Assembly (NCBI RefSeq): GCF_026213295.1
Contig: NC_079431.1
Span: 13,072,299 to 13,136,298, forward strand
DNA from: Gadus chalcogrammus
Taxonomy: Eukaryota; Chordata; Actinopteri; Gadiformes; Gadidae
Length of the DNA stretch: 64,000 bases
Direction: 5' to 3'
The stretch's first letter is position 1, and every line of letters starts with the position of its first letter. This document shows, piece by piece, positions 10,225 through 21,253 of the stretch. The notes under the pieces were generated by a model. It searched no databases. It saw only the letters and a program-made list of their open reading frames with translations, and was not told the DNA's origin. The position numbers and the translations under genes are program-made.

Positions 10225-11329
10225 CCCCCGTCTGTCTGTTTGTGTGCACTAAGCAGTGAACGCAACAATTCTAAGTTGTTTCTTGGCTGGGATTTTTTTT
10301 AAATAGGAATTCCTAAATGGCCACATGGCTAATGACCGTAAATGTTGTCTGTTTTAGATACAAAAGTGTGTATTTCTCAAACACCAACACTGCTGCAAAT
10401 GCCAAGGAGGAGATGCTGATGAGACTGATTGCAGAACAGGACAATCAGGAAGAGGACATCCACTGTGAAACACCTACCAGAAAACCACGCAGGGAGGACC
10501 AGGCCAGCAGCAGTTTAGACTGTATATTTGATGAAATTGCAAATGAGCAAGCATCAGTAGCACTGACCCCAGCTGCTGTGGGTGTTACCGCACAATTGGA
10601 GACATACCTTTGGGAGGCTCCAGTGGCACGTGAGGACAATCCACTGCAATACTGGGGGGTTAACAAAGTGCGGTTCCCTACTCAGGCCAAAGTGGCATGC
10701 AAATACCTCTCAGCACCTTGCAATAGCGTTGAGAGCGAACGTCTGTTTAGCTCAGTGTCACACATTGTGAATGAAGGCAAAAACAGGCTGAAACACCTGA
10801 TCATGCAGAGATGATTCTGTTCATAAAAAAAAATCTGCCTCTCACTTTCTCCAAAAATACAGTCTAGTTCAGAGGCAACATTGTGTGTTGATAGTCATTT
10901 GACAACAGTTTGTTGATTTGTTTAGCCTTTCTGAAGAAACATGGGAATAGCGCAACATGGTTTGTGTACTTGAAAGAAGGAGACTTTTGATAACTGAAAT
11001 GTGATAATGTGCTTATTAAGCAATAGTTCTACTCACTTTGTGATTATTTTTGTTGTTATTCGCTTTATCTGGTTATATTTACTTTAGTCTAATGTGATGG
11101 AATTTTGTCTTTGAAGGCTTCTTTGTTAAAACCATAGCCTTACTAAAGGCTTGACATAATCTTCGGAGGAGAAAATAAAATCTGCCTTCAAATTAATTGC
11201 ACTTCTTTCATAGAGACCAAATCCAGAAAATATCGGTACCGGTACTCGGTATCGGCAAGTACACAAATAAAAGTATCAGTATCGTATCGGTTTGTAAAAA
11301 AGTGGTATCGGTGCATCCCTAATTTAAAT

Positions 11330-11935
11330 AACGTATCTGGATTTTTTGCCTCTGAATTTAACTTTTTGATTTTTTTTAATTTTCAATAATCATTTTCAGC
11401 TTTATTTTTCAACGTTAAACAATTCAACTTAAATATTTTATTTAAATTCATCATGCAAAATTCAATGGATGAAAATTCAATGTTAACATCCGGGGACCCA
11501 AGACAGAGCAATCGATCCTAAAGGCTAAATCGCGGTCAAGCAAGGAGAGCAGGAATAAGAGCGTCACTCACTAGTTCTTTCTTTCTTACTACAAACGTTA
11601 AGTTAAAGTGGCCTCAGTCACTTAACGTTAAGTGGCTGGAGCAAAACGGTATATACGCCTCTGTGTGTCTCAAGAGCGCAACGAGCGTGCAGAGCCAACA
11701 CTATTCCGCACCGAGTGATATGATAAAGATATGAGGATGACCAATTAAAAGCAGGTTGCTGTCGGTCGCCTCTCCCCGAGGCACGCCGTGCATCCACTCG
11801 AACTACCGGCTGCTGCCGCTTCAGTGGCGCAATACTCTCAAAATCTGATGGCACAGATTTACTTCCATATCCACACGGAAATGTATTGAGGTTGGGTGCC
11901 AGCCAGCTTTTCCATCAAGACAGTGTGAAGGCACA
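11330..11935. other. No recognisable gene
   Basis: AT-rich start, then moderately GC sequence with a CACTTAACGTTAAGTG palindrome near 11619-11634. No protein or RNA gene recognised. Confidence 0.4.
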
Positions 11936-11943
11936 CGCTGCAC

Positions 11944-12319
11944 TAGGGTTGCTGGATTATGGGAAAAATCATAATCACGATTATTTTCGTCAATATTGAG
12001 ATCCCGATTATTCAAACGATTATTTTTGAGTTTGAAAACGTGTTGTATTTATTCAGCACGTCTCTCCACAAAAAAACTTTGTAACTGAGAACTTTGAATT
12101 TCGCCTTGAAAAAGTAAAATAAATGGTCAAAAATAAAATGTTCCAATCTGAAATGATATACAGATATGTATCCAGCTGTTCTGCCCTTTCTATAAAACAT
12201 AAAAAAAGATATAATAATAAGAAAAAATAAACATTGAAAAACTCGATTATGTAAATGTTGTGATTGTTTGAAGCTAAAATCGAAATCGCGAGCAAGATTT
12301 GATTAATCGCCCAGCCCTA
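11944..12319. mobile_element. hAT MITE, TAGGGTTGCTGGATTA ends
   Basis: Begins TAGGGTTGCTGGATTA at 11944 and ends TAATCGCCCAGCCCTA at 12319. Flanking 8-mers CGCTGCAC (11936-11943) and CGTTGCAC (12320-12327) match at 7 of 8. Internal sequence is AT-rich with repeated AATCACGATTATT motifs. A related end fragment lies at 33718-33812. Confidence 0.85.
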
Positions 12320-14123
12320 CGTTGCACTGATTCAAGGTCAAATTCACTAATATTTCTTATTTTTAACATTAATAAAAATTCATCCCACATTTGTTTGAAA
12401 ATCTATTTTTAGTTTTTTTTACGTTGGAACAGGGTCCTTAGGGTTGCCTTTGACCCTGTTGTCATTCTTGAACACGAGGCAGTGATTGGTGGCTTCAAGT
12501 GTCTAACATCTCACAAAAAAGGAACAGGCTCATCACACAAATTACGCTGACCTCCTGGAGCTTGCTGAACTACTTGGCTGCCAGTATTTTGAAAAGTTAT
12601 AAGTAAATATTAATGCTTGTCTTTCTTTAATCAACATCTTCACAAAGTATGTAATATTTAATCTAAGCTAATTTGTTCTCTTTAAGATTGGGAAGAAGAA
12701 AATTACACATCACACAGAATCATGGATGAGGTGCTAAAAAACCTGGGCACAGTTGAAGAGCCCATCCTCAAATCCATCAGTGCCTCTGTGGCAATTGGGC
12801 TGGTGGTCGACGTGAACATTTTGTTGATTTTTCTGTTAAGAAGCAACTTGATGTTCACGTTAGGTATAGTTTTATTCAGAGAATGACAACAATTAAGACT
12901 TAAAATAATTTAAGTCTACATGTTTTTATTATGTTTCATATGTCTCTTTGTTCATCAGATACATGGACAAGAAGGGACTGCGGAACAGACAATTTCTGAA
13001 CCTGGTGACAGTCAGCGATGGTAGAGCTGACACCATCGTCAAAGCAATAAGGGAGGTCCTCACAAAAAAGAACATTCCAAACCAGAAGATCTACGGCCTG
13101 GGGACAGATGGAGCAGCTGTCATGACTGGTATGAACTACCAACAAAAACAAGGTTGATATTTACTACTTAAAAACTAAATCATGATTTACTTTTTTTTTC
13201 CCTGAAACAGGGAGAGGGAATGGGGGGGGGCAAGCAGCTCCGGGACACCTTCCCATGGTTGGTGTCACTTACATGTGCCGCATATCATCTCGCCCTGTGC
13301 TGTAAGGATGCTTCAACAGGAGTGGCTTAAATTGACTCCTTCGGGGACCTTTTACAGCAACCACACCTGTACTTCGGGAACAGTGCTAATCACAAAGCTG
13401 TACTCCAGGCTGAATCAAAATGCTTGGGCCTAGATACGAGCTCTGGGCCCGATTCAGGAGCCCGGTATGTTTAATTGAGATGCCTGTTCAGGGCTCCAGA
13501 GTGCGCCTAATTTGGGCACACATGCGCCTAGAATTCGGGGTAGTGCGACCAAATATTTTATTAGGGCGCACCGGTGCGACTGAAAATGTATCTGGTATAA
13601 TTATTATTATTAATTTTTTTTACAGAGCAGTCTATTCATAATATTGTAATAACCACGGAAGAGGCAGTGAATGAAGTATTGATTAGACAGCGATTTATTA
13701 GATACCTAATAAACCGTTGGAACACGCAAGACCGGTAACAATAGCAACGCCGGTAAACAAACCCGCGAAGCCCAATCCAGGGGCCTGTACTACGAAGCTC
13801 GATTAGAGGGTTAGCGAGGTATGTTGAGCTGAAAGCCTGGGTTAGCTGTACCATTAAAGTCGATCTCTTTAATCGTGCTGTATAACCATTGTTGACTAAC
13901 GCTCGCAACCAAACCTGGTCGGGAGCAGCTTTTCAGCGAGTCTACCCGGAGATCGGCTACTTACATCGGCGTGCGCAGCTTCCTAGCCCCTCCTCCGATA
14001 ATGGCGTCACCATTTGTGGGTGTTCCCATGGACCTCGGCGCACTTATCGTACAGGCGTCTCTCCGGAAACAGAGGGTTTTTCAGGACAGAACCAATCCCT
14101 TGGCATTGTCTGACGATATTCTT

Positions 14124-15642
14124 CAGGGGTTTTTCTAGAAAAAATTCACAAGGGGGAAAACATCAATGGCGAGGGAGCAAAGCGACCGAGCGGGGGGGGA
14201 AGGGGGGGTTTCCCCCCCTTCCGCGGTGCGGAGCTTTTGAAAATTTGAGGTAGAAATGGATCATTCTGAGGCTTGAGAAGGACCAGTATGTTGACTCGTA
14301 TAGTAAGGCCAAATTACTCAAAATGGCTACTGTGATGTTGATAGGTTTTCAATGTAGTGAGTCCCCAGGACCCACAGGTGGCGAGTTGGGTGGGTCCCTG
14401 AGAAATTCAATGGGTCCCGACCCCCCAGTTTAAAAAATGTGTTTCTTTTTTATTATTATTCTATTTCTTAAATTAAATTAATAGTGTTAAACTCCTTGAT
14501 GGTGGTATGATATGGTTAGAGCTGGAGTACTCAACCGTTCATGTTTAACACTAGAAACGCCGGGCCATTTTTACTTACTCCTAGCGCCGCAAGAGGGGTC
14601 AAATGACCCCTAAGTCATTTTAATGAGAGGCTGTGCATTTGCACATAATGATCACTAGGTGGCGCCAATGAGCTATTACCGCGCGAGCGCCACATTTGTG
14701 TGTGTGTGTGTGTGTCACAAGCCTAGTCCTCACGATTTTGTCATAAATGTACATATATTCAATCAGAAGGATTGCAAAAAAAATCCTGTTTGATTTGCTC
14801 ATTCGACACAAATGAGCACAGCATCGAGCAGTGGAAACGTGGGTTTATTTACTATGAAGTTCGTATTTTTAATTGTTGAAATGAAATCAGCGGTGACGAG
14901 CTAGTTGTTTTGGTAGTGGCTAAATTAGCATGTCGCGATACTTTGTACAGGGGATCACGTCTGCGCCGAGTAGATGCGCAGAGGGTTGAAACAGCGCTTG
15001 TCCGATCTGCTCACAAGAAGGTTTCTTTGGCCAGTTACTGTGATTAAACACGAGTTGTTTAATGTTCACAATGTATCGTTTTTCATGGGGAAAATGAGAT
15101 GCGTCCCCGGGACGCATGGATAGTGAGTTTAGTGCGTCCTTTCAGCTTTTAATGCGTCAGGGACGCAGGACGCGTACCTAGCAACATCACTGTGGCTAAG
15201 TTACCATAGATGCAGAACATTACATACAGTAATGTATATAGAACAAAAAACACGTACTTCGGGAACCTGCTGGAAGAACACTTTCTTTATTATTTAAATT
15301 AGTATTTTTCTATTCCTCAGCCCCCCCCCCCCCCCCAACGCTCCACTGCTTGGTCAAAGTTGAATTGATACATTTGGTTCGGGAGAAGAGATAAAAGCCC
15401 GCCTACACTGTAAACTGATTGGTTGACTTACCGATCCAGGCCAATCAGGAGGCGCCTGAGGCTCACGTGCACACAGATGCGATGCGAACGCGGTTAGGAG
15501 CACGTCTGTCTCCTGTGCGTGATCTTGCTCGCTCGCTCTCCATTCCGGGAGATTTTAAGTAATTTAAAATTTTCGACAAGGAGGCGCTGGGTTGAAACAA
15601 GGAGGCGCAGCGCCCCTCTTTCCCGGTTTAGATTAACCCCTG
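14124..15642. mobile_element. CAGGGGTT element with 5-bp target duplication
   Basis: Left end CAGGGGTTTTTCTAGA at 14124; right end TCTAAACC..-type complement finishing TTAACCCCTG at 15642. The target duplication TTCTT is exact (14119-14123 and 15643-15647), and the uninterrupted sequence exists in the sister copy at 41336-41345. Contains the element at 14330-15192. No transposase recognised. Confidence 0.85.
14330..15192 (+). mobile_element. CAGTGATGTTG element, copy A
   Basis: 863 bp bounded by C(T)GTGATGTTGATAGG at 14330 and the complement CTAGCAACATCACTG ending at 15192, with TGGCTA repeated on both sides (14324-14329, 15193-15198). It has a reverse-oriented near-identical copy at 32468-33331. 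Internal motifs GCGTCCTGCGTCCCTGACGC and TGGCGCCA. A TTAACACTAGAAACGCC phrase at about 14545 looks like a piggyBac-type terminus nested within. The shared minus-strand frame (14920-15117) is kept in both copies but has no recognisable domain. Confidence 0.82.
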
Positions 15643-16610
15643 TTCTTTATGACAGATACAGATTCGGCATTTATTTAAGGCATTTATTTAATGGTCAAAA
15701 TATTCTTAATCAATGGCATAAATATCGACGGTGCAACCGGTGCAGCTGCCCGGTTGCCCCCCCGTCAACAACTCAGCGCAATGCAGGCACGGTCCAACGC
15801 CCCCCCCCCCCCCCCCCCTCAAAAAGAAAAATTCTGTTGAATCATGTTATTGCTTTGGTTAGGTGATGGATCCATATATTGATGGCCTGCTGGAGAGCCT
15901 GGAGGGAAGGTTCCAGAACCTGGACCTTTTCGGGGCCTTCCATGTGCTCAGCCCTCAGGCAGCGACTGGTGATGAGGCAGTTCACGTGGCCAATTTGCAG
16001 CTCGTTGTCTGCAAGTTTTTATAGAGTAACAAGGTGCTGCAGGAATGGCCCTTTTTCAAGCAGCATATGCTAGTTGGGACATTGAAGGTATCATGAAATG
16101 AATTACATTGAGTAACATTCTTTTTCAGGAGTTCTCTAGCCTAGATTAATGTTGGGTTTAATGTGTTTCAGGACATGGATCAGAAGCACCTGATGCAGGG
16201 CCTGGCGTCAGAGGTGGGTGAATGGGGGCAGCTCTACCCATCACTGAGCAAGCTGGCAGCCATTGGCCTGACCATCAAAGTTTCCAGCGTAAACTGTGAA
16301 AGGGATTTCTCTACAATGAACAGGGTAGGATACTTGAGCAAGTAATATAATTATTTGACTTGATTCAAATCTCACCCCCTAGGGCCCCATTTCCACTCGT
16401 CTGTTGATTATTATTATTATTTATTTTTTTTCTTTCAGGTGAAGACTGACCTCTGAAATCGTTTACAGGGGCATCTTGCCACTTGTATGCGCTTGAGCAT
16501 CAATGACCCCCAACAAGAGAGTTTCCTTTTGAGAGAGCCATAGAGCTATTTGTTCAGACCCCTCGAAAGATCAAATGCTCTAAGGCAGGATGCAAACTGT
16601 GACACCACTA

Positions 16611-16839
16611 AGGCTTTGTTTTAGACCCACCTTGAACCTTGATAGTTTGGGGCGAGGGCAGGGTAGGGAGTTTAAAGAAGTGGGAGGGAGGGAATGGAGG
16701 GGACTGAGATGGAGGGGATTCGGTTGAAAGGTTTGGAGGGCCAGAGGTGTGAACGATGGGTGGAGGAGAGGATTGTGATGGGAAAAGGGGTGGGAGTGGG
16801 AAGATGCCTGGGTTGGTGGCACAGACCTTTTCAGCAATC
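16611..16839. other. Purine-rich noncoding stretch
   Basis: GGGAGGGAGGGAATGGAGG-type sequence at 16680-16800 with G-run spacing that could form a G-quadruplex. No gene. Confidence 0.4.
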
Positions 16840-17340
16840 TAAACTGTTAATCCCAATTACGCCCGAAAGTGGAAAAAGATAAACAGAATTCTGAAAAAAG
16901 GCTTTTTCTAAGAGGAGAAAATGTTTTGTTACCTCAAGGAGATATGGCAAGAGCAAAGAGAGCAAGACCAGCACTTTGTTCTTTTATTTGGGTTTTTTTA
17001 GAACATAAGGCCTGCCCATGTTTGGAAATCAAATGCTGTCCATCTAAGGCCAGACAAATTTATAGCAAAAGCAAACTAGAATATCTGGATGTCTCACAAG
17101 GATCCTCCTCATAGCCTACTAGATCAACCCCCTCCTTGTTCAGAAGGGCCAAAAGTCTCCAAATAAATCAAATCAATACAATTTTTTTAGGCATTTTGAA
17201 CGGATGTGTTTTTGACAGAAGATTATTAGAATCTGAATGATCAAACAATAATCCAAATGAAGGTACAATTATTGTCAAACTGTGTTACATGTGGCACTGC
17301 TTCGTCAGTGTCATGTGATTGACTGCAAAGTGCTATTCAT
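16840..17340 (+). repeat. Upstream unit block A, first of three copies
   Basis: This block recurs at 20470-21130 and 62270-62510. All three carry an in-frame stretch reading AKRARPAL (here within the open frame 16869-17114). It ends with a shared segment around GTCATGTGATTGAC (17313-17326). It lies upstream of crygm copy 2. The short frame may be a relic of an L1-type ORF1 or simply conserved duplicate sequence; I cannot identify a product. Confidence 0.65.
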
Positions 17341-17714
17341 GTGACCGTATCCGAGTTCAGTTAGTTGCATCTTTGTGAATGAATGGAGTATGCTCCAACG
17401 TTAGGGCTTGTTTCAGTCTCAGTTATAGTAAGGTAACAGACTGGCTTCCACCAACTAGCCTTCATCAGTTAAACTTAGTTATATTAAAAATATAAACATG
17501 TGTACTCTTGTATTGTACTTTATTGCTGTTCGACTATGGCATATATACATATTTTTGAGAACATTTTATGAAGAAAGATTGAAGATAATTTTAATGTCAA
17601 ATTCCTTTCAATCCTCCTTTCAATGTTTTTCAGTGAAGCATCCATCTATACGTTAAATTAACTCAACCCTGTTAGGAGCATGTGGAAGCTTCTCAATGGA
17701 CTTTGACAGTACGT

Positions 17715-17810
17715 TGAGTCAGGGTCATGAGTCAGTAGTTTGAACAATAGGGGGCGTCATGCAGTCTTTGGGTCTGTTCAGGTATAAATGTACGGGCTTG
17801 ACACAGGTAG
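17715..17810 (+). promoter_or_regulatory. Lens promoter of crygm copy 2
   Basis: Same module as copy 1: TGAGTCAG at 17715-17722 and 17728-17735 (again 13 bp apart), AACAAT at 17743-17748, TATAAAT at 17783-17789. Order and spacing match copy 1. Factor names (Maf, Sox) are inferred from known crystallin regulation. Confidence 0.75.
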
Positions 17811-17864
17811 AGCATCAGTTCACCAACCGATCTCTGAAGGACCTGAAAGACCAACACAGCCATT

Positions 17865-18659
17865 ATGATGGGCAAGGTATATATAGATACACATATATAT
17901 ATAGTATTAATGTAAATAATTGATTTGCTTTAATATAATGACATTATATAGATTGATGGCTTTAATGAAATTATAAACAATGGCTGACAATATTTTGGTT
18001 TCAGATCACTTTCTACGAGGAGAAGAACTTCCAGGGTCGCTCCTATGAGTGCATGAGCGACTGCTCCGACATGTCCTCCTACATGAGCAGGTGCCAGTCC
18101 TGCAGGGTGGAGAGCGGCTGCTTCATGGTCTATGAGAGGAACAACTACATGGGCCAGCAGTTCTTCATGAGGAGGGGAGACTACAACGACATGCACCGCA
18201 TGCAGAGCATGGGAATGATGTTTGACAACATCAGGTCCTGCAGAATGATCCCCTTTGTAAGAGAAGTAACCGATAGTTCAAACATTACTCTCCCCCAGTT
18301 CAACTTCTACATTGCTGTTTATTGTGTATGGTTATTTAGGTTAGGAGTCTGCTCAGATTTTTCTTTGGATATCTGCATTACAGCACAGAGGCCAGTTCAG
18401 GATGAAGATCTACGAGAGGGAGAACTTCGGTGGTCAGTCCAATGAGATGATGGACGACTGTGACAACATCCAGGAGCGTTACCGCATGTCTGACTGCCAG
18501 TCCTGCAACGTGATGGACGGACACTGGCTGATGTACGAGCAGCCCCACTACAAGGGCAGGATGATGTACATGAGGCCCGGAGAGTACAGGAGCTTCAGGG
18601 ATATGGGCATGAGCGGCCAGAGGTTCATGAGCATGAGGCGTATCACTGACATGTGTTAG
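17865..18659 (+). CDS. crygm: Gamma-M crystallin, copy 2 (three exons)
   Basis: Lens structural protein. Exons 17865-17876, 18005-18256 and 18384-18659, phase 0 junctions, introns 128 and 127 bp, 179 residues. Exon 2 differs from the other copies by two conservative changes: MVYER for MLYER, and RRGDY for RRGEY. Exon 3 reads NIQERYRM and SCNVMD where copies 1, 3 and 4 have NIQDRYRM and SCHVMD, and ends FRDMGMSGQ. All four Greek-key signatures and the lone tryptophan are present. AATAAA at 18670-18675. Both introns differ clearly from those of copies 1 and 3, so this is an older paralogue or one outside recent conversion. Its flanks (about 16840-17860 and 18660-20265) align with those of the other copies. 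No disabling change seen. Confidence 0.95.
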
Positions 18660-20265
18660 TTTACTCATCAATAAAACATGATCTAACTTACATTTGCTGG
18701 ATTTCTTGATGGTCATTATAACTTGATAGCACCTGACTATCTAAAATAATACATTATATTCTGGAGATAGCCATTATGATTAAAATAATTTGACGGCAAT
18801 TTTAAGGGAGATTGTATTTTAAGGATATGGGGTACAAAAGTAATTACAATACAAAACATATTGTAGTATTTACATTATCTATGTAAAAGTTACTATGGTA
18901 ATATGGTAAATAAATATAAATATGGTTATTTGACCCTCCGTTAGGTAACAAGCATGGGGATATTGAGGAAGACATCAAACTCAACCAAACTCAAACATTG
19001 AATATCAATTAACAATATGCATTGCATAACAATTTACATATCTAATAAATAATCCCTTATTTTGCCAGACTTTGCAAATCTGTAACTATCTTCTGAATGC
19101 ATACCTGAACCAAACCAACAGCATTTTCTGGAATGTATAATTGTTTTAAAAGAAAAGGATAATTATTTGATATTTTTATGTTATTTAATCCAAAAAACAC
19201 AATCCGAAAAATGTAAAACCAAATACACAAATAAGCATGGAAACAAATGGGCAATTATCATTTTACCCAAATTAAGATGGATTCCATGCGGTAGTTTGAC
19301 AATACTAATTTCCTTCCTCAAACACTACAATTGAAAATCATCATTATTTCTTACAGACAACTAAATCCAATCAACACAGAAACTATACCATACCTTTGCT
19401 TACAAATGACTTCAAATCGTTAATACCAATCATCACTCATCCTCATTGTTCTAGGAATAGTTTATATAAATGTCAGCATCTAAGGATTCATTCTCCGACA
19501 ACTATTCAACAATCTTCCAGAGGGATTCCAGGAGTTGGTTAAAAGCTGAGGCTTCCAGTAATAAACAGCCCAAATTAAAAACACATGGGACCCAGGCCTC
19601 AACTCCCTAACTCTGTTTCTGATGCTTTTTCCTTTTCCACAACTTCCTTTTCCACAGCCTGAGCGCTATTGTGACCTATTCTCCCTTCCAATCATTCTTC
19701 CCCAAGGGCTCCTCCTTGCTATTCAAGGTAAAGCCTTCCCCACAGACCACCCCTGTATAGAGAGGCTGATTCAAACAAATCTCATTCTTCAGGTATGGAC
19801 CTTGGACAACCGAAAAAATTGTATAGGAATCAATCGTGCTATATGAAAAAAATGTTATAATTTTGATCTAAATCGGAAGGAAGGAAATTTTAAATGGTTC
19901 TTTCCTGATAAAAAAAATAGTAATATTGTTTAAAATATCAGGTGTAGAAGAATTTGCAACACCAGTCAAATTTTTAAAGAAGGGAGCACAATTATTTGTA
20001 TGATTAATAGCCCACTATAGTCTGTTTTTATCTGTTGACATTTCTGTAGGTACACAGCTGTAAACATGAATTAATAATAAATAAGTATTTTCATTGATGG
20101 TGAAATCTATTTAAATTAGACATCCCTGCCAGGAACATTTCATTTAGGTTCAGAAATAAAAAATTTATGAGGCGCAATTAACTCCCACATAACTTTTCAG
20201 ATTCCAGAGTCAAGACGTGATGCATGAGTTTGGGACTTAGCCAATCTATTAGCCTTTTGAGATCA
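18660..20265 (+). repeat. Downstream flank of crygm copy 2, paralogous to 3052-5095
   Basis: Noncoding flank alignable to the copy 1 flank except for the LINE. The empty LINE site is near 19085-19095 (GTAACTATCTTCTG). No gene recognised. Confidence 0.8.
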
Positions 20266-21250
20266 TCCTATACTTGCGAGTACAAACACTGTTCCTTTCT
20301 GCATAGTCATTATCCCTCTGACCCCATTGAAAGCCTCTTCCAAAAAAACAGAGGTCCCACCAGCGCTCCGGGAGTGGGTTAAATTTGATGATAGCAAAGG
20401 CATACCGCAGTCTGCTGACTTAAGAAATAACATGGCGGTGCCCGAAGAAGTTGCGGAATCTAAACCGTTCATCCCAATGAAGACAGAATAATGGTAAAAA
20501 CATGAAAATAATTCTGCAAAGGCTTTTTCAGAGGGGAGAATATGTTTTGCTTTACTTTAAACCAGATACGGCAAGAGCAAAGAGAGCAAGACCAGCACTT
20601 AGTTATTTCATCCATTCATTTAAAAATATAAGGCCTGCCAATGTTTGGAAATCAAATGCTGTCCAGCTTAGGCCAGACAAATTCATAGCAAATGCAAACT
20701 TGTATATCTTGATGGTCTCACAAGGAATCTATGGATTTTGAATGGATGTGTTTTTGACAATTTAGAATCCGAATTGTCAAACACTAATCTAAATTAAATG
20801 GACTGCATTTATATAGCTCAAAGCGCCAATGAATACATTCACCATTCATGCACACATTCACACACCGACGGCGGAGTCAACCATGCAAGGCAACTCCCAA
20901 CGAGCCAGCTCGTTGGGAGCTAACAGTCAGGGTTAGGTGCCTTGCTCAAGGACACCTCGACACTCAGCTAGGAGGAGCCGGGGATCGAACCAACAACCTT
21001 CAGGTTACCAGCCAACCCGCTCTACCTCCTGAGCTACTGCCGCCCGGCAGTAGTAAATTAAAGTACAATTATTGACTGTGTTACATCTGGCACTGCTGCG
21101 TCAGTGTCATGTGATTGACGGCACTGTTGCTGCACTATCTAGGAGCAGAAGGACAGCGAGTGTCTGGCACTCTTGGCACCGCAGTGACTTTAACAAATGC
21201 AGTGGAGCTAATAAAATAACATTTTGCCGCTCCACAAAGTACTCTCCCCT
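20266..21250 (+). repeat. Upstream unit block A, second copy, split by a SINE
   Basis: Aligns with 16840-17340 and 62040-62510. It is interrupted by a tRNA-derived SINE at 20799-21053; removing that insertion rejoins the block to GTCATGTGATTGAC at 21106-21119. The open frame 20502-20741 is the equivalent of 16869-17114. By order it belongs to the unit of crygm copy 3, whose core promoter is now about 21 kb downstream. Confidence 0.65.
20799..21053 (-). mobile_element. tRNA-derived SINE
   Basis: On the minus strand the head reads GGCGGCAGTAGCTCAGGAGG with a box A, and GGTTCGATCCC as box B (RNA polymerase III internal promoter), followed by a conserved body ending CATTGGCGC and a short tail at 20799. 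The exact 9-bp target duplication TAAATTAAA flanks it (20790-20798 and 21054-21062). The same flank at 17258 is uninterrupted. tRNA-like head, but not a functional tRNA gene. Confidence 0.85.
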
Positions 21251-21253
21251 TCG

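Larger units (their letters stand above)
8270..10814 (+). pseudogene. hAT transposase with BED finger, disrupted
   Basis: Would catalyse cut-and-paste transposition. The N-terminus has a BED zinc finger (CKIC ... HLKTHH, residues about 20-55), then the hAT core (FTTDIWTSSVCPMSLLSLT, VVLRDNARNMIKAMM). The frame shifts near 9005-9015. A separate element interrupts it at 9059-9902, after which the same protein resumes (RSVGDALAVGRRIVGHF), meets a stop at 9997-9999, and continues to TRWNSKFYMIQSLIEQKRALG. The (CT)n tract at 10152-10220 replaces part of the middle. The C-terminal dimerisation region survives at 10384-10814 (KYLSAPCNSVESERLFSSV). Inactive. Confidence 0.9.
8017..11321 (+). mobile_element. 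hAT transposon, TAGGGATGCACCGATA ends
   Basis: Left end TAGGGATGCACCGATACC at 8017, right end its complement finishing at 11321. Flanks ATTGCAAT (8009-8016) and ATTTAAAT (11322-11329) match at 6 of 8 bases, as expected of an old 8-bp hAT target duplication. Subterminal regions are rich in GGTATCGG-type repeats. It contains a broken transposase gene (8270-10814), a second element inside that gene (9059-9902) and a (CT)n expansion. Confidence 0.88.
14001..15760 (+). pseudogene. PIF/Harbinger nuclease N-terminal fragment, copy A (split)
   Basis: The ATG at 14001 opens MASPFVGVPMDLGAL, and the segment runs to the DDIL wording near 14120, resuming at 15643 with the RYRFGIYLRHLF wording after the nested 1.5-kb insertion. 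The pattern RRxRVFxDRxxPLALSDDxLYERYRF is the N-terminus of Harbinger (HARBI1-like) transposases. The DDE domain is absent. Better preserved in copy B at 41219. Confidence 0.65.
13489..15833 (+). mobile_element. CAGGGCTCC element copy A, right end lost, with nested insertions
   Basis: Starts CAGGGCTCCAGAGTGCGCC at 13489 and parallels 40708-41656 for several hundred bases, including a PIF/Harbinger-derived start (14001). It is split by another element at 14124-15642 and ends in poly(C) at about 15800-15818, without the GGAGCCCTG terminus of the sister copy. CTGTT occurs at 13484-13488 and 15834-15838, compatible with a 5-bp duplication. It sits between exons of the 12430-16610 pseudogene. Confidence 0.78.
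12430..16610 (+). pseudogene. ZNF862-like hAT-derived gene, intron-bearing, dead
   Basis: A series of exon-like segments in the right order: 12445-12598 (YADLLELAELLGCQYFEK wording); 12687-12815 (VEEPILKSISASVAIGL); 12959-13128 (DKKGLRNRQFLNLV, IYGLGTDGAAVMTG); 13211-13418 (QLRDTFPWLVSLTCAAYHLA); 15863-16087 (MDPYIDGLLESLEGRFQ); 16172-16324 (SSVNCERDFSTMNR, the hAT dimerisation motif); 16439-16600 (VKTDL, CMRLSIND). Several have GT and AG at their borders. Disabling changes include a G8 run near 13222, stops in the fourth segment and at about 16021, and a stop right after VKTDL. A 2.3-kb stack of insertions (13489 to about 15833) separates segments four and five. Domesticated hAT-like genes of this type are common in teleosts; this copy is not functional. 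Confidence 0.8.

Noticed and set aside
10007..10302. Arg-Glu and Leu-Ser repeat proteins
   Set aside because: Translation of the (CT)n tract inside a hAT relic.
16869..17114. Conserved host gene sharing AKRARPAL with 20502-20741 and 62300-62480
   Set aside because: Sharing follows from the crystallin-unit duplication; frames are short, unequal and lack domains. A LINE ORF1 relic remains possible.
20961..21045. tRNA gene on the minus strand
   Set aside because: Box A and box B are present but the sequence continues into a SINE body and has a target duplication, so it is a retroposed tRNA-like head.
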